From Arctopsyche grandis (lineage: Eukaryota > Arthropoda > Insecta > Trichoptera > Hydropsychidae), in the NCBI RefSeq assembly GCF_051622035.1, contig NC_135359.1, positions 22,230,001 to 22,294,000 of the forward strand: a stretch of 64,000 nt of DNA, read 5' to 3'. Positions 39,640 through 52,016 of this stretch are shown here, piece after piece. Every line of letters starts with the position of its first letter. The first letter of the stretch is position 1. The notes under the pieces are model-generated. The model saw only the letters and a program-made list of their open reading frames with translations. It was not told the origin of the DNA and did not search any database. The translations under genes were made by a program, and so were the position numbers.

Positions 39640-41875
39640 GATAAAACGTCGATAATTTTATATAGAATATGTATGTGATGAAAAAACATTTGATTTTCAT
39701 GTGTGTGTTTCACTTACATAAATAATTGTAATATTGGAAATAGTTTACATATATTGTACCTACATATATGTTTAAAACTATTGGCAATTTTCTTTATATG
39801 ATTATACGTACGTATAATCAACAAGTACGTAAGTACAAAACGATACGCTTTCGCAAAGAAAATGGCGTTTATTTAAAAGAACAACAATCGAATCTTTCTC
39901 TCTTTTTTTTCTTCCTCCCATTGCGTTCGAGTTTTACTGGATGGGGGAGGGGGGGGAAACGACCAGTTCGACGCGTAATTGCGAAGAGTGGTCAAAGCGA
40001 TAAAGTTATTCGGTAAATCGCATTTTTCTTCAAAGAGATGAAACTCTCGGTTCGATGGTCTATCATCTCCACCACCCGACCTCCCCCTTTCTCTCTCTGT
40101 CTCTCTTTCTCTCCCTGAGTCTTCCCGTCGACTATTTTCCCAGCAAAGCCGGGAAACAAAGCCGGTGGAGAGTCTGCATTCCTTTTAAGTTAAACCGGGC
40201 GCAGGAGGCGTCTCGTGGCTCCCCAGGCTCCCTTGTAAAATTCAGTTTACGATTGGACACACGAGCGACTGTTTTACTGCACTGAACATTGTAAAGAATG
40301 ATAACTATCGCTTTAGAAGCCATCCCACATTCTTATTTCATACAGAGGATTTATGTCAAAACGTATTCTTTAGCACTACAGAGAAACGTGAAAATCAATT
40401 TGAATCTACTCTTCTTCGAACCATTCAATAAGTTTAACAAAACAATTCACTAAAAACAGATTAAGTTCAAATAATTCTTAAAACGTCGCCTATTCTTTTT
40501 AACCCAAATAAATCACGAATCAAAGCTAATATTGATCACCCATTAAATTAGTATTTTTAGTATCTCCAAATATATTTGAAATTAAATTAAATTTGTTAAG
40601 ATGCATTATTATATGAAATTCTCATAAATATGGTAGTAAAAATACTGTGGAAACATTCATCAATTTATTTTTATATTTTTTTTTATGAATGTTTTAATAA
40701 AATGTTAAATAATTCATTTGTCGTATTCAAGTATTAATTTAAGTTCAGTTGTGAGTTAACTAAATAACCGGAAACGTCGAATGCTGACCGTCTTGTATGT
40801 TTTTTCTACATTTAATTCAGCATGCAATGATGTTGAAAACAAATAAAAATTCGATATATGTAGGTACACGCCCCCGTCAGCGAAAATATTAATTATTTAT
40901 TATGTGAAAAGGTTGACTCGCTTGGAATTCCATTGATTTTCAACGACAGCGTACATCGACTATGGAACGATGATTTCATATAAGTACATTTTTTATATTA
41001 CACAAAGTATTCATTTATTTATTTATACTTTTGTATACACACTTTTCCCGGAGAAAATAAGCTTTAATAAATAAAAGAAAAACAAGAAGATCAGAAGCTA
41101 ATCGTGCCCAGTCCACGGGGCCGTTTGATCTTTCATCCGCGCTCAGGTATCCAATATCCGACTAATCCAGGGGTAGGATACATTTTATTTATTTATTTTA
41201 CTCTTTATTATCATTTATTTTATCATCGTCGCATAAAATTGAACACGTGTGCGGTCGGAGATGTGTGCACTTTTCATATATTTTATCGCGAACTCGTATG
41301 TACTACATATGTATACATATGTACATACATACATACATATATGTATGTATGTGTGAAAAGTTGTCAATTTTTAACGCGCCACTTCGATTTCATGGGCGAT
41401 AAACGGTGCTGGAACATCTCCAAGTATATATGTATGTTATATAGCGATTTCAGCCATTATTATAAAATTATTACAAGTCGGTTTTCGCCCGCTAGTATTA
41501 CTTTATCATCGAAAATATCGATCTAATCTTATCTAAAGTCACCAGTTTAGATTATACACAACTTTTGTGCCGACTTAAGTTATCGAAAAGTTTCCAACGT
41601 TAAAAAAACTGACTGTGCTACATAATTATAATGATGATATACCTATATGTATATGTATACAGGTCGCGTATGAATTCGGATAAATTTTTCATATACCAAA
41701 AAATTAATTAAAATGGTGAAAGTTTGAAGATCGGCAGTCGTACGTACGTACGGCAGTCATACGTACAAAGATTAATCACCTGTGTATTAAAATCTAAGTA
41801 GATATATTAAAGCTATTAAATTGATAGATGTATTCAATTCACATAAATTAAATATGAAATAAAAGATTTACAGCC
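39640..41875. other. Intergenic DNA with one CT-rich block
   Basis: A CTCTCTCTGTCTCTCTTTCT run at about 40090 lies inside a modest GC-rich block (39900-40280). TACATATGTA repeats occur at 41307-41350. No supported gene. Confidence 0.45.
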
Positions 41876-41879
41876 ACTG

Positions 41880-42190
41880 GTGAGACGCATGGAAAACTCA
41901 TAGGATTTTCTCGGTGGTCCGTCGGGGAGTTTTCCAACGACGCGCTCACACTCGTGCTCACGTGCTCGTGCACGTCATTCTTTGCCTATAGAAAGATACA
42001 GATCCCCTATTCTTCCAACCTCCCTTTCCCCTCGAAGCCTCCTTCTGATTTTCTCTTTCCTGGCAGTACAGGACGAGTTTCCGGCGGACCCTTCGTCCCT
42101 TTATTTTCTACCCCGGAACGAGAAAAGCGAATCGCAATGTAACAACTTTTATTGGACTCAAATATTTAAAGCCTGGGGCCGGTTTGTGCA
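41880..42190. promoter_or_regulatory. GC-richer island
   Basis: CTCACACTCGTGCTCACGTG and TCGTGCACGTCATTC give several CACGTG/CGTG (bHLH-type) motifs at 41945-41977. Confidence 0.25.
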
Positions 42191-42844
42191 TACGTAGGTT
42201 AGTAAATCTTATTCTGAGGATGTGTGTTTATTCTGCTCAGTGGCGACTCGAGCCAGCTACGTTATTAATAGCATTTCAAAAATTTAGGTCGTTATATGTG
42301 AAAAATTTGACACATGGCTATTCAATGTACATATATATGTATGTATGTACATTGAAGTATAGTCTGATAATTTTGCAACATTAAAACAGAAAACTCCTAT
42401 CACTCAAACAAGTCGAAATTCTAAGCATTTTAAATTGTGATGACAGGTGTATAACATTTACAAGAATAACAGCTTACTATGTATGTATTCTGCATACATA
42501 TATACATACGTATACAACATTAAGCGGTCAGTAGATTGATTTTTGTTGTTCTTTCTAGGACAAATAGCCAATAATCAAGTTGTCATCGAACGATAATATA
42601 TCATTAACAAACTGGATATTTGTTTTTACAAATTTCGTATTGAATCTCAAATAAAAGTGAGAAAACTTTACAATAAAATAAAAAAAATAATAAAATCAGA
42701 AAAAATATTTCAAATATACCAAATTATGTAAAAAGCAATTTATTATTTTTTTGATTTGTAAGTTATTTTAGAACTCTAAATAAAAATATCGCGTTCACAT
42801 TCATCTTCCTTTTATATACATACATACATTTAACCTATTTTTAT

Positions 42845-43090
42845 ATTTTATTTATTTATTTGTTTAAGTTTGGACCATTGTGGCAATACAGGAATCCCTA
42901 ATGTGCCACAATGGTCGAAAATATAATAGAGAAGAGAAAAAAATGTATACACACAAAAATAGATTAATAAATAATCATTAAAAACAACAGCATTAATAAT
43001 TGAAGATACAATAAAAATATCAAATAAAGAGAATACAAAGTATGCAATGTCTTACATTTCCAGCAAGCACCAATATTTAAGAACCAGCAA
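42845..43090 (-). repeat. Copy of the long repeat, 3' part
   Basis: On the minus strand, AAGACATTGCATAC near 43045 leads to the terminal hairpin (42875-42914) and a TTTATTTATTTG (AAATA) tail at 42850. Confidence 0.6.
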
Positions 43091-43379
43091 TATGTATAAT
43101 AAAAACTACAATATATAATAGTAGGTATGTACATATGTATTTACATATTATACATTTAGTGTAAAACTATAAACTAATTGTATAAAAATATATATTGTTA
43201 TATCAATATTAACTTGTAGAGAGTAACTTTAATATTTATATATTTATTTAACGACATTGTTATAACTGCGCGTCACTGGTTCGGGTTTCTCGTTTCACAT
43301 CGGAAATAGTATGGGATCGCCCATTCTATCAATCGTTAAATCAGAAAAATAAAATAAAAAAGGGAAAGTAAAAAGGAAA

Positions 43380-43940
43380 CGCTCCCGGCCGAAATTGTCG
43401 GATTAGAATGTGCTCGCAGCGAAATGGGGAAATGTATTAGAATTGCAAAGTTATCCCGAAAAATATAGCATTAGTGCAAAACCCACTCCCCTCGCATACA
43501 TATGTATGTACATATATACATATGTACGTACATACATACATGCACGAACGAACGTGGGCAAAATTATTGTGAAGAAATTATGATAAGGTACATACATATA
43601 TCAAACGAGAATTTTGACGATTAAAATACTTCAAATTAATGCACATTTAAGTAACTACTTATGTGCGTTGAATTTCGCATTACATAATTTTAAATTCGGT
43701 CGGGTCGGGGCTTTTCGCAGCACGTCGAATTTGGCCAATTAGAAAGTTTTAAGTGGCCGCCGGCCGTTCCATATTCGACCCGAAAGGGGAGGGATTTAGG
43801 ACGGGGAAGTGTCCTTAAGGTTTAGAGGGAGTGGGCGGTGTGGGTGGGAGGAAAGGGGTGGCACCGGTCCGAAGAGGGGGAGTCGGCCCTGGGACTATTG
43901 GAAATTCGAATTCTGTCGATCCGACTTAGGGGTTGGAAAG
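43380..43940. promoter_or_regulatory. Two GC-rich blocks
   Basis: 43380-43500 and 43690-43940 (GTGGCCGCCGGCCGTTCC), separated by TACATATGTA-type repeats. No exon recognised. Confidence 0.23.
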
Positions 43941-44559
43941 TATATCCAACAATGTATACATGCGATACCTTTCCGTGAATCAGGAGCTCGAAACAATTTT
44001 ATAATAAAATATGTTTAGTATTTTTTTATTTTATTAAAATAAGTATTCACTGTTGATCAGCAAATATATCTTTAAGATAATATATTCAGCGGGTAATTCG
44101 CATCGTTGCTAAAAAACTGATTCACCAATGTATGTACATATATGTCCATATGTACATTGTACATATGTACGTATATGCATTTCTAGAGAAAGAGTCGCAT
44201 AATAATTATTATGTACACCCTCGTAAATCAAGCGGCAGACATGAGAGGTAAATGCCATACGGTTGACTAACACCAGTTGTAATATAAATAATTAAATCAG
44301 TTTTCTTAAAATATATTGCATGATTTATAATTTTTGGAGCCGGATTCCTTTTTCAGTTCCGGATCCCGATTCTTTAACGAATTCCGAAGTAGATCACAAA
44401 AAGCTATGAGAGTATTTTTTCCTATGTTTTATCTTCGAATATTGTCAAGCTGACTAAATTTCTATAGTAAAAATTCAACAGTCTATATAAGTATGTAATC
44501 GAATTTACTGAAAATGATTTTAAAATATCATATACGTAATTTAGAAGTGAATTATGAAA

Positions 44560-44775
44560 TTCGCAATTCGGCGACCGGGTTTTGCGCGTCTGCTCCTGGA
44601 TTTGGCCAGGGCCGTATCGTGGATATGCCGATGGATGATATGCGTGTAGAGAGAGGTGGCCAGGCCACGTGTATAAGAATGGGCGACCGGTCGAGGTGGA
44701 TGGAGCTATATTTCTCGTCCTGAATACTGGATGAGATGGCGAGAGGTCGGCCCAACGGAAAAGCCCTCGGCAAAC
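44560..44775. other. GC-rich block, origin unclear
   Basis: Opposing frames on both strands (44514-44723 and 44552-44773). It could be a decayed transposon C-terminus or regulatory DNA; I do not recognise either with confidence. Confidence 0.2.
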
Positions 44776-45461
44776 ATTATACAAAGCCCTTCTTAGTATA
44801 AGCAAATCATGCTAGCACTCCACTATTTAACCTACCTATGTAAAAATATTATACACTCAGCTTAATAAATACACCTACATAAGTACATACATATGTATGT
44901 ACATACTAGGTGTATATTTTAACTTTGGATCGATATGTGAATGGTGTCGAAGTTGAATTTGGAACAAAAGTATTACGAATCTTGATACATATTTTACATA
45001 CATACATATATTATACCCCCCTACAATGATATGTTTTATGTGGAGTGCGGCAGAAAAACAGATTATTTGTTATTCTTTTTTGAACAAATATAAATACGAA
45101 ATTTAAAATTACGACTAATAATATTTTAGTATTTGTAAATTTAAAGTCTTCAATTTAGTTGCAGGAAATTTTCAAACGTTAATATTATACATACATTTTT
45201 GTAACGCACTACTCTGATTTTCCAAGCATATTACTTTGAGTCTCACAACTATGTAGTTTTAAGACTCAATGAAACTCTTCAAAATTTTTTAAATAATCAT
45301 AATTAGTGAAAGACGAAAATTCTTATGTATGTATGTATATATGTATATGTATATATGTATATACATACGTACTACATTTTGTTGAATCTACCATATGGAA
45401 AACAAAGTCAAAGATATAAACAACAATTAATGAATCTTAAACATCATCAACATTACAACAT

Positions 45462-46160
45462 CACCATTTACAGTCATTCGCCAACAACTGCTGAATGCAG
45501 GGCTCGTCAACACCCTTCCATTCGTCTCCATTTTGGGCACTCTCATCCATCTTATCCCACACATTTTTTTCAGATCATCCACCCATCTCTCCTGTGGCCT
45601 TCCTTTCGCCCTTTTACATTCTCTCGGATACCATTTGGGCACTTTTCTCCATCTCTCGTCTGTTCTTCTAGCCACGAAACCCGCTTGTTTCCATTTCAAT
45701 CTCTTTAATCTCTCCATTATGGTGTCACGACAACTGGCTCACTGACCTTTCACTCAACGGCGCTACGCGCACGAAATTTCACTCACGTGACAACTGGCTC
45801 ACGGGCATTACCGAAAGTACCGATACTGGTGGTATCAGTATTTGACCGAAAACAAGCCTTTGTAACTAACGGTACTACAAACTAAATAAATGCTTTTGAA
45901 AATCCGCAGATTTGTCAAAATAACTGTTGTGAGCCAGTTGTCGCGTGAGTGAAATTTCGTGCGCGTAACGCCGTTGAGTGAACGGTTCGTGAGCCAGTTG
46001 TCGCGGAACCCTCCATTATATATCAACTACCCTTGCTATACTTCTCTCCCACGTATTCCATTTTCTATCCCTCCTTGTTATGTCTCGCATACAGCGTTCC
46101 ATGCTTCTATGAGTACATTGTAATGTACAGCATCTTAACGTTCAATGCCCAAGTTTCACC
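45462..46160 (-). pseudogene. RTE LINE 3' fragment, interrupted by a TIR element
   Basis: The minus strand has the RTE 3' region in order, from the TGAAACTTGG block near 46155 down to the CAGCAGTTGTTGGCGAATG end near 45470. It is split at CTCCATTAT by the 290-bp element at 45721-46010, which duplicated that 9-bp site. Frame remnants such as RLKWKQAGFVARRTDERW are readable on the minus strand within 45427-45717. Confidence 0.82.
45721..46010. mobile_element. Long-TIR element with 9-bp target duplication (MULE-like MITE)
   Basis: Arms of about 84 bp at each end are inverted copies, starting GGTGTCACGACAACTGGC and, on the other strand, GGTTCCGCGACAACTGGC. The motif CGACAACTGGCTCAC (or a one-base variant) occurs twice per arm. 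Exact 9-bp repeats CTCCATTAT lie at 45712-45720 and 46011-46019. Long inverted repeats plus a 9-bp duplication fit Mutator-like elements. No coding sequence. It interrupts an RTE fragment, which dates it as younger than that fragment. Confidence 0.85.
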
Positions 46161-46262
46161 ATTTCACATTCTCTCGGGTACTTTTTGAGCACTTCTTTTA
46201 TCCATCTCTCGTCCGATCTTTTGGCTATCCGACCCGCCCATTGCCACTTCAGTCTAAGAACA
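46160..46262 (-). pseudogene. Second short RTE fragment abutting the previous one
   Basis: About 100 bp on the minus strand repeat the GCAATGGGCGGGT ... GGTACCCGAGAG block already present at 45.6-45.7 kb. This is therefore a separate insertion or a local rearrangement, not a continuation of the same copy. Confidence 0.65.
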
Positions 46263-46579
46263 TCACTAACAAGCTTTCCAATTTATTTATATCATCAATA
46301 ATGTGTATGTATGTATACTATTGTAAAATTTTCAATTGATTACACTTTTACTAAAATGTTTCAACAATAAAAACAGATTTCATACAACACCAATGCTAGT
46401 CGTAAAAATTTATACGACTTTCAGAGACTTTGTGATCGAATGAAAAACGTCCTGAAATTGAAATTATTGTCCCTAAATAATAAATGCTGAAATTACTGAA
46501 ATAAAAATGTATATGAGAAAGTGTGTATGCTTGTACAATTGTACATCATATAATGTTTCTATGAGATAGTGTGAAAAAG

Positions 46580-46760
46580 TAATTGTTATAATTTATAAAC
46601 AAAGATCAGCGTTAGATGTTTGCTTTTCGCAAAAAAAAATGTTTCACTGCTGTCAATTTTTTAGAAAAACCATACGTTTTTGCTATCTTGTTTAGGAATG
46701 TTTTCAACAATTCGTTGAAAACATTCCGTCCAACGCCGATCTTTGGTTATAACTAGTCAC
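46580..46760. mobile_element. Foldback element related to the one at 51.0 kb
   Basis: The left end ACAAAGATCAGCGTT and the right end AACGCCGATCTTTGG are inverted. The left interior (GCAAAAAAAAATG...TTCACTG...TGTCAATT) resembles the arms of the 51.0-kb element. Near the right end is a perfect 14-bp inverted repeat, GGAATGTTTTCAAC with a 5-base loop (about 46695-46727). Confidence 0.62.
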
Positions 46761-46764
46761 CGGA

Positions 46765-47060
46765 CCCAGAAGGTGCCGCGTATTGTTCAAAGGTTGTAAA
46801 TGCATTGTTAAAGGTTTGCCGAACCTTTTTTACAAAGGATTTACAACAATGGAACAATGGATAGCACTGTGACTATCCTACCTCTAGTTATAACTATACT
46901 TTATCTCTCGTTATCTATGTATTTACCAGGAAAGAGAGTTGATAACTATTGTCCTACAAATCTATAGAGTAAAAAAAAAGCTTGACTATAAAAATTGACA
47001 ATGTTGAATATTTTGTTCAAATATAAACTGACCACCTATCCTTAGTTATAACTGTTCAAC
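46765..47060. repeat. Cluster of inverted-repeat sequences
   Basis: ATTGTTCAAAGGTTGTAAAT near 46776 and its approximate complement near 46840-46857 form another foldback. TAGTTATAACT recurs at about 46748, 46887 and 47043. This looks like further decayed members of the adjacent foldback family. Confidence 0.45.
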
Positions 47061-47435
47061 TATGTAACCTGTGAAGTTAAGTAGGTGCGGTGAACAGGCA
47101 CATCTAATAGCCAGCTGTCATCACGCCGATCTGACAGCCACTCGTTAGTGATTAAATTTTATATCAGAGGTATTTGCTTTCTTTAATTTGAGTTAATCTT
47201 CGTATGGAAGAGTAGAAGTGGTTCAAAATTAACTCACAAATACTACATAAAGAAGTGAGTGAAACTAATATAAAGCTTGTAAAAAAATAAGATACGCATT
47301 TTTAATAAACATTAAAAAATACATATTGGTTTCATATGTGTACAGTCACCGACGTTTATACCACACTTACATATGTACGGGTATATATGAAGAATTTCAA
47401 GAATTCAAGTATGTATATAATATATGGGAATTTCG

Positions 47436-48055
47436 CCAGTGGCGAACATGAGTTGAGAGAGTCCGCTTCGAAAGCATGTAAAATTGATGGAATACGAAAT
47501 GAGGGCCGAGGTCCTCTCGAGGTGCGGCGTTTGATATTATGGCATCCATCAGGACGCCCTCATCTCACCCGGAATAACTCAATGCGGGGAGAGAAAGGGG
47601 ATGAGTGGGTGGGTGGGTGGGTAGTGTTTTTGGTATGCATTTATTCGGGGCCGAAGCGGAAGGGTCACGTATTTTTTATAGAGGATCATACGCTTTATCC
47701 GATACATTTTCAATATCGATACAATATCGGAGAGTGTGGCCTGGCTACCGCTAGCTTTAGGTACTCACATTGCCTCAATCCCGCATACATTATTATATTA
47801 ACTTATATTGAATTGTGAATAAAGGCCGAGCAGTTCAGGTTGGACTTTCAGCGATGTGTATATGTATAATGCAGATTGGATTTATAGAATTTTCTCGACG
47901 TATAATACAAATGGACATGTATAGGTATTTGTGTGTTTTTATACGCTACTATAAGCACACTTTTGTGGACTTGATTGATTTATTTTTAAATATCACTCAC
48001 CCCGAGCTGATCATCGAACTCGATTGTTGCCGGTGCCTCTTTTTATTATTTCATT
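47436..48055. repeat. Duplicated segment A, source copy (GC-rich 5' half)
   Basis: From CAGTGGCGAACATGAGTT to about 48050 this sequence recurs at 59290-59870 in the same orientation. Shared landmarks are GGGCCGAGGTCCTCTCGAGG, GGCATCCATCAGGACGCC, GGGGCCGAAGCGGAAGGGTC, TGGCCTGGCTACCGCTAGCT and CACCCCGAGCTGATCATCG. A long frame (47336-47818) crosses it, but the duplicate has indels that break this frame and many differences are at non-synonymous sites, so I do not call a gene. Confidence 0.85.
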
Positions 48056-48231
48056 TCTGAAGGGACGTTAACACAAACTTGATCAAAGAACTGCCCAATA
48101 TGGCGGCGTTGAAGAAAATTTCAAAAACAAAAGAACAAATAAAATAATATTCCACATCTGCGCATGCGCAGTGGTTGTTATTTCACGTGTTGTATGTTGT
48201 ATGTTGTATGTAGTAGCTTATCGGGTTAATA

Positions 48232-49570
48232 TTTATTTATTTAAAGTTTGGACCATTGTAGCATTACAGGTTTAATTCCTAATGCGCCACAATGGTTAAA
48301 AATATAACAGAAAAGAAAATAAACAAAATAATAACTAAAGAAATTAGACATGACAAAAATAAAACATATTTAGGTCAAATAATGGACATGTCTGGTAGTA
48401 AAGATGAAGTGCATTTGGACGGATGAATGCTGTTTTTAAATCAAAAATGCCACTCTGCCTGAAGAAAAGGATCTTTGATCAATGCGTTTTGCCAGTGATG
48501 ACGTATGGATGTGAAACTTGGACACTGAACGCCAAGATGCTAAATAAAATCCAATACACTCAAAGAAGTATGGAACGCTGTATGCTTGGCATAACGAGGA
48601 AAGATAGAAAGCGGAACACGTGGGTGAGAAGTATGACAAGGGTAGTGGACATAGTGGATAGAGTGAAGAGATTAAAATGGCAATGGGCGGGTCACGTAGC
48701 TAGGAGGATGGACGAAAGGTGGACAAAAGAAGTGCTTGAATGGTACCCGAGAGAAGGCAAAAGAGTAAAAGGAAGACCGCAAGGAAGATGGGTGAACGAA
48801 ATTAGGAAAATGTGCGGAATGAGATGGATGAGTGTTGTGCAAAATAGAGACGAGTGGAAGCGTGTTGGAGAGGCCTTCATCCAGCAGTGGGTGGCGAATG
48901 GCTGTAAATGATGATTATGGTGACATACATATATACACAATCAACACATTTAACACAATCATAAAAATAATAAGTTATATAATAGCGGATAATAATAATA
49001 ATAATTACAAATTATAAAAAACAACAAAAAAGGGAATGTCTTATAAAATAAAAAGAGAAAGAAAAATAAATATAAACATATGTACATACATATATACACA
49101 GAAAAAAATACATTTATACAGAATCATAAAAAACAATAGCAATTAACGTAAAAATATCAAATATAAAATATAACATAAGGAATGTCTTGCACCTACAGCC
49201 AGTTCCAATAAATAAGAACCAACTGCAAACACAAAACATCTCTGTGAGGCCCAAATGGATATAATATCGCTATTCTGTCTGTCTGTCTGTGTAAGATAAC
49301 GCTCGCTGTACTATAATAGTCGTTTCGATTCGACATACATATGTACCGCACTGCTAAACAACTGCCAACAAAACGTATACGAAATAATAACAAAAGAAAA
49401 AACTTATATATATATACATATATATATACTGTTTGCTACCAATGTTTTCTCTAGGCAAATACAAAGACGGCGCTAAGTCTCTGAGCGTTTACCGCAATCT
49501 ATTGAAAATTTATTTAATTAATCAATTTTTCTCTCGGTGTTTTATATTGTTTATATGTAAGTAGGTAGGT
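48232..49570 (-). mobile_element. Long dispersed repeat, LINE-like 3' region, split by an RTE fragment
   Basis: Read on the minus strand it starts near 49565 and ends with an AAATA-rich tail at 48232. It shares its 5' half with 16455-16720 (AATAGATGGCGGTAAA-like, CGACTATTATAGTAC and a GACA run). Its middle (GGGCCTCACAG, AAGACATTCC) is shared with 33890-34140, and its 3' end with 42845-43090. The 3' end has a hairpin with CCATTGTGGC-type arms. The RTE fragment at 48365-48935 lies inside it. No coding frame; probably the 3' untranslated end of a LINE. Confidence 0.62.
48365..48935 (+). pseudogene. RTE LINE 3' fragment, young copy
   Basis: An open frame of 162 codons (48423-48911) matches the last 162 codons of the element at 25.7-27.2 kb with about seven amino-acid differences, so it is a recent copy. 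It starts in the region after the FADD box; a deletion of about 40 bp near 48400 removes the stretch before the frame. It ends at the same GGCTGTAAATGATGA junction and is inserted inside another repeat (48232-49570, minus strand), which it splits. Confidence 0.88.
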
Positions 49571-50089
49571 ATTTTTTTACTATTTTTCTCATATTTAGCA
49601 ATTAAATATAAATATTAAATTAAATATATTCATCTGGTCCTGTTCAGAACTAAACGTTTTGGTTTTCTGTCTGTTTTTCTGGTTAATTTTTATTTTAATT
49701 AAAATTTTCAACACTATATTTTTCACACAATATTCATCACAAGGTAAAATTTTTCACTACTCGCATGTACATTTTTTTCCTCAAGGATGTTGAGTATTGG
49801 TTGATCATCGAAATATTGATGTCCTAGATGTGGAATTGGAAGGGGGGGGGGGGGATATAGAAAGTGATTTTTTTATCGTTTACTTTCTATAACATTTTGT
49901 TTTGAGTTTGCAAATAAGGAATACGCTACTAGAATTTACTATTAGTTTTTTTTTCAGATAATACGTTAAAACGTTTAATCATTTTTTAAACGGTTTAAAT
50001 TTTCGATTATAAAATATGCATATAAAGTTTACATTTAAAAACAATAATTGAAAATTTTACAAGTTTCGACATTGTAATACAGACGAGAT

Positions 50090-50610
50090 GTAAAGATGGA
50101 GCAGAGCGGTTGTAAAACGATGGCGTGCCTTCACACACTCCCACCACCCAAATCCACCCCATTCCAATTCCTCCTTGAAGTCGTCGTCAACACCGGACAT
50201 AACGTGTCGCTCTCGTCGCGCACTTATTCCGAAAAAGATTTCGAGGATGGGGTGGGATTCTGGGGTGGGAGGGATGCGGAGGCAAAGCCTACCGGTTTAG
50301 TAGAGAGGGGTGAGTGGGGTATACCCCCTTCATAAAAATGGACGACACCTGCTCCAATGGGGCGGCGAGCCGGCGCACATAAATATCATTCGGGGTTATG
50401 TCAAGAATGGGCATAAAATAAAAATAAAATTCGCATTATGCCGTGTTGTCGGTGGGGACGAACCTGTCACACATCAACCTAACGCGTCTGCCTAACGGCC
50501 GCATTATACATTTTACATCGTTTACTACATCAACATCTAGCCGTTCCACCGGCAAAATGTAAAAAATATGTTTAGAAGTGGGTAGTTTGGTTTTGCCTAA
50601 GTGCCTTTTC
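50090..50610. promoter_or_regulatory. GC-rich island
   Basis: 500 bp with ACATAAATATCATTCGGGGT and GGGCATAAAATAAAAATAAA embedded in GC-rich DNA. Plus frames of 79 and 61 codons lack motifs. Confidence 0.28.
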
Positions 50611-50989
50611 GCGCTCAAAGTCGTAGCCAGGCGGATGCATGTGAAATTGCGGCTTTCAAAGTGTAGCAGTTTCGCTCAAAGGACTAAATGCATGCATGTA
50701 AGCTACATATGAGATATGATGGCTAATAAAAAACTGATAAAATTCAATGAGTTCATAGAAGGCATAATTTTTATTTAGGCAGAAGATCATTATTAGAATC
50801 CAATGCAATGATTTTTTACAGCTTTGAATTATAATGGTTCATATGCCAAATATTTTAAGTTGGACAGATTTTTGCTGAATTAGAATATACATATAGTGAA
50901 CCTACAATGAAAATTATATTATACGTCAATCAAAAATAGTTGTATAATATTATTCTACATATACATATGTATATATGCACTTGTACCAG

Positions 50990-51175
50990 TTATTATGAGC
51001 AAAGATCGGCGGCCAGGATTCTTTTCAGCACAAAAAATGGTTCACTAATGTCAATTATTATTGTCAACCTTTTTTGTTTGTTATCTTACTTTGTAGGACA
51101 ATAGTAATTGACAATAATGAACCATTTTTTGTGCTGAAAATTATCCTCACCGCCTATCTCTGATTATGAGTGGTA
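50990..51175. mobile_element. Foldback element, hairpin arms of about 50 bp
   Basis: 51017-51065 and 51097-51146 are inverted copies with about five mismatches in 50 (core TTTTCAGCACAAAAAATGG). Outer parts continue less perfectly (GCAAAGATCGGCGG on the left against CCGCCTATCTCTGATTAT on the right). The loop is only about 30 bp, so single strands would fold into a long hairpin. Confidence 0.75.
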
Positions 51176-52016
51176 TGTGAAATTTTTATAAAAATTAAAT
51201 TTAACTTCTTCCATTAATAAGACAAAATTTTGAATGCCATTTTTTTGCTGCCTAATTGATGAGAGGTTATATAATATGATAGAAATTACTTTTTAGAATA
51301 TTTAAGCTTTAGAATTATTTAATTTTTCTCGAATTGCTCATTCCACTTTCGGCATATGTACTTACATACATAAGTCATTCAGCAAGTCGGAGTGAAAAAT
51401 TTTAATTATGGATTTCTCACGATGGACCTAATGGAAAACTCGCATCGTATCGAGAAAACGGTAAGTAAAAAAATTCATCACTTTGAGATAATGTCATGTA
51501 AATTTATCTCGACAAAAATTTCTCTCATATATTTTTTTAGAATATTTTCGCATATTTTATTTACCTTTTCCAATAAGCTTAGTTTAATCGAGTTGATTAT
51601 GGTCAGTTTTGACTGATTAACGAAAATTCAAAGTCGCTGTTTTGCCAGATACTTCCTTACAAAGCACGCCACGTTCACAGCGGTGATTTGCACGGCAGAA
51701 GAGATTTTTTCAGAAAATCTTTTTTTCATGTTCCTGTCATAATTTTAAAAATAAAGGTTGCTGAAAGATATCTATTTGTATCCCTTTCCCCGCAGATGAC
51801 CGCTATATACGTCATGCTTAAAATGCCTGTAGCGTGGTTAGCGTGATTCACTGTGTAAACAAAATACTTAGAGCATGATTCACTATTTAAAAAAATACTT
51901 CAGGTGTCAATTAACATATTTGGTCACTTGAATAAATCGATTTACAAGGTCGAAAACTCGATTAAAGTACCGCGAAAATTAACGCGGTAATTAACATGTT
52001 GAAAATTAACACACAC

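Noticed and set aside
44514..44773. Transposon C-terminus or small gene in a GC-rich block
   Set aside because: Frames on both strands are equally long and no family motif could be named with confidence; left as unexplained.
47336..47818. 160-codon plus-strand frame
   Set aside because: The duplicated copy at 59.3 kb has indels and stops that break the frame, and no domain is recognisable; better explained as GC-rich non-coding DNA.
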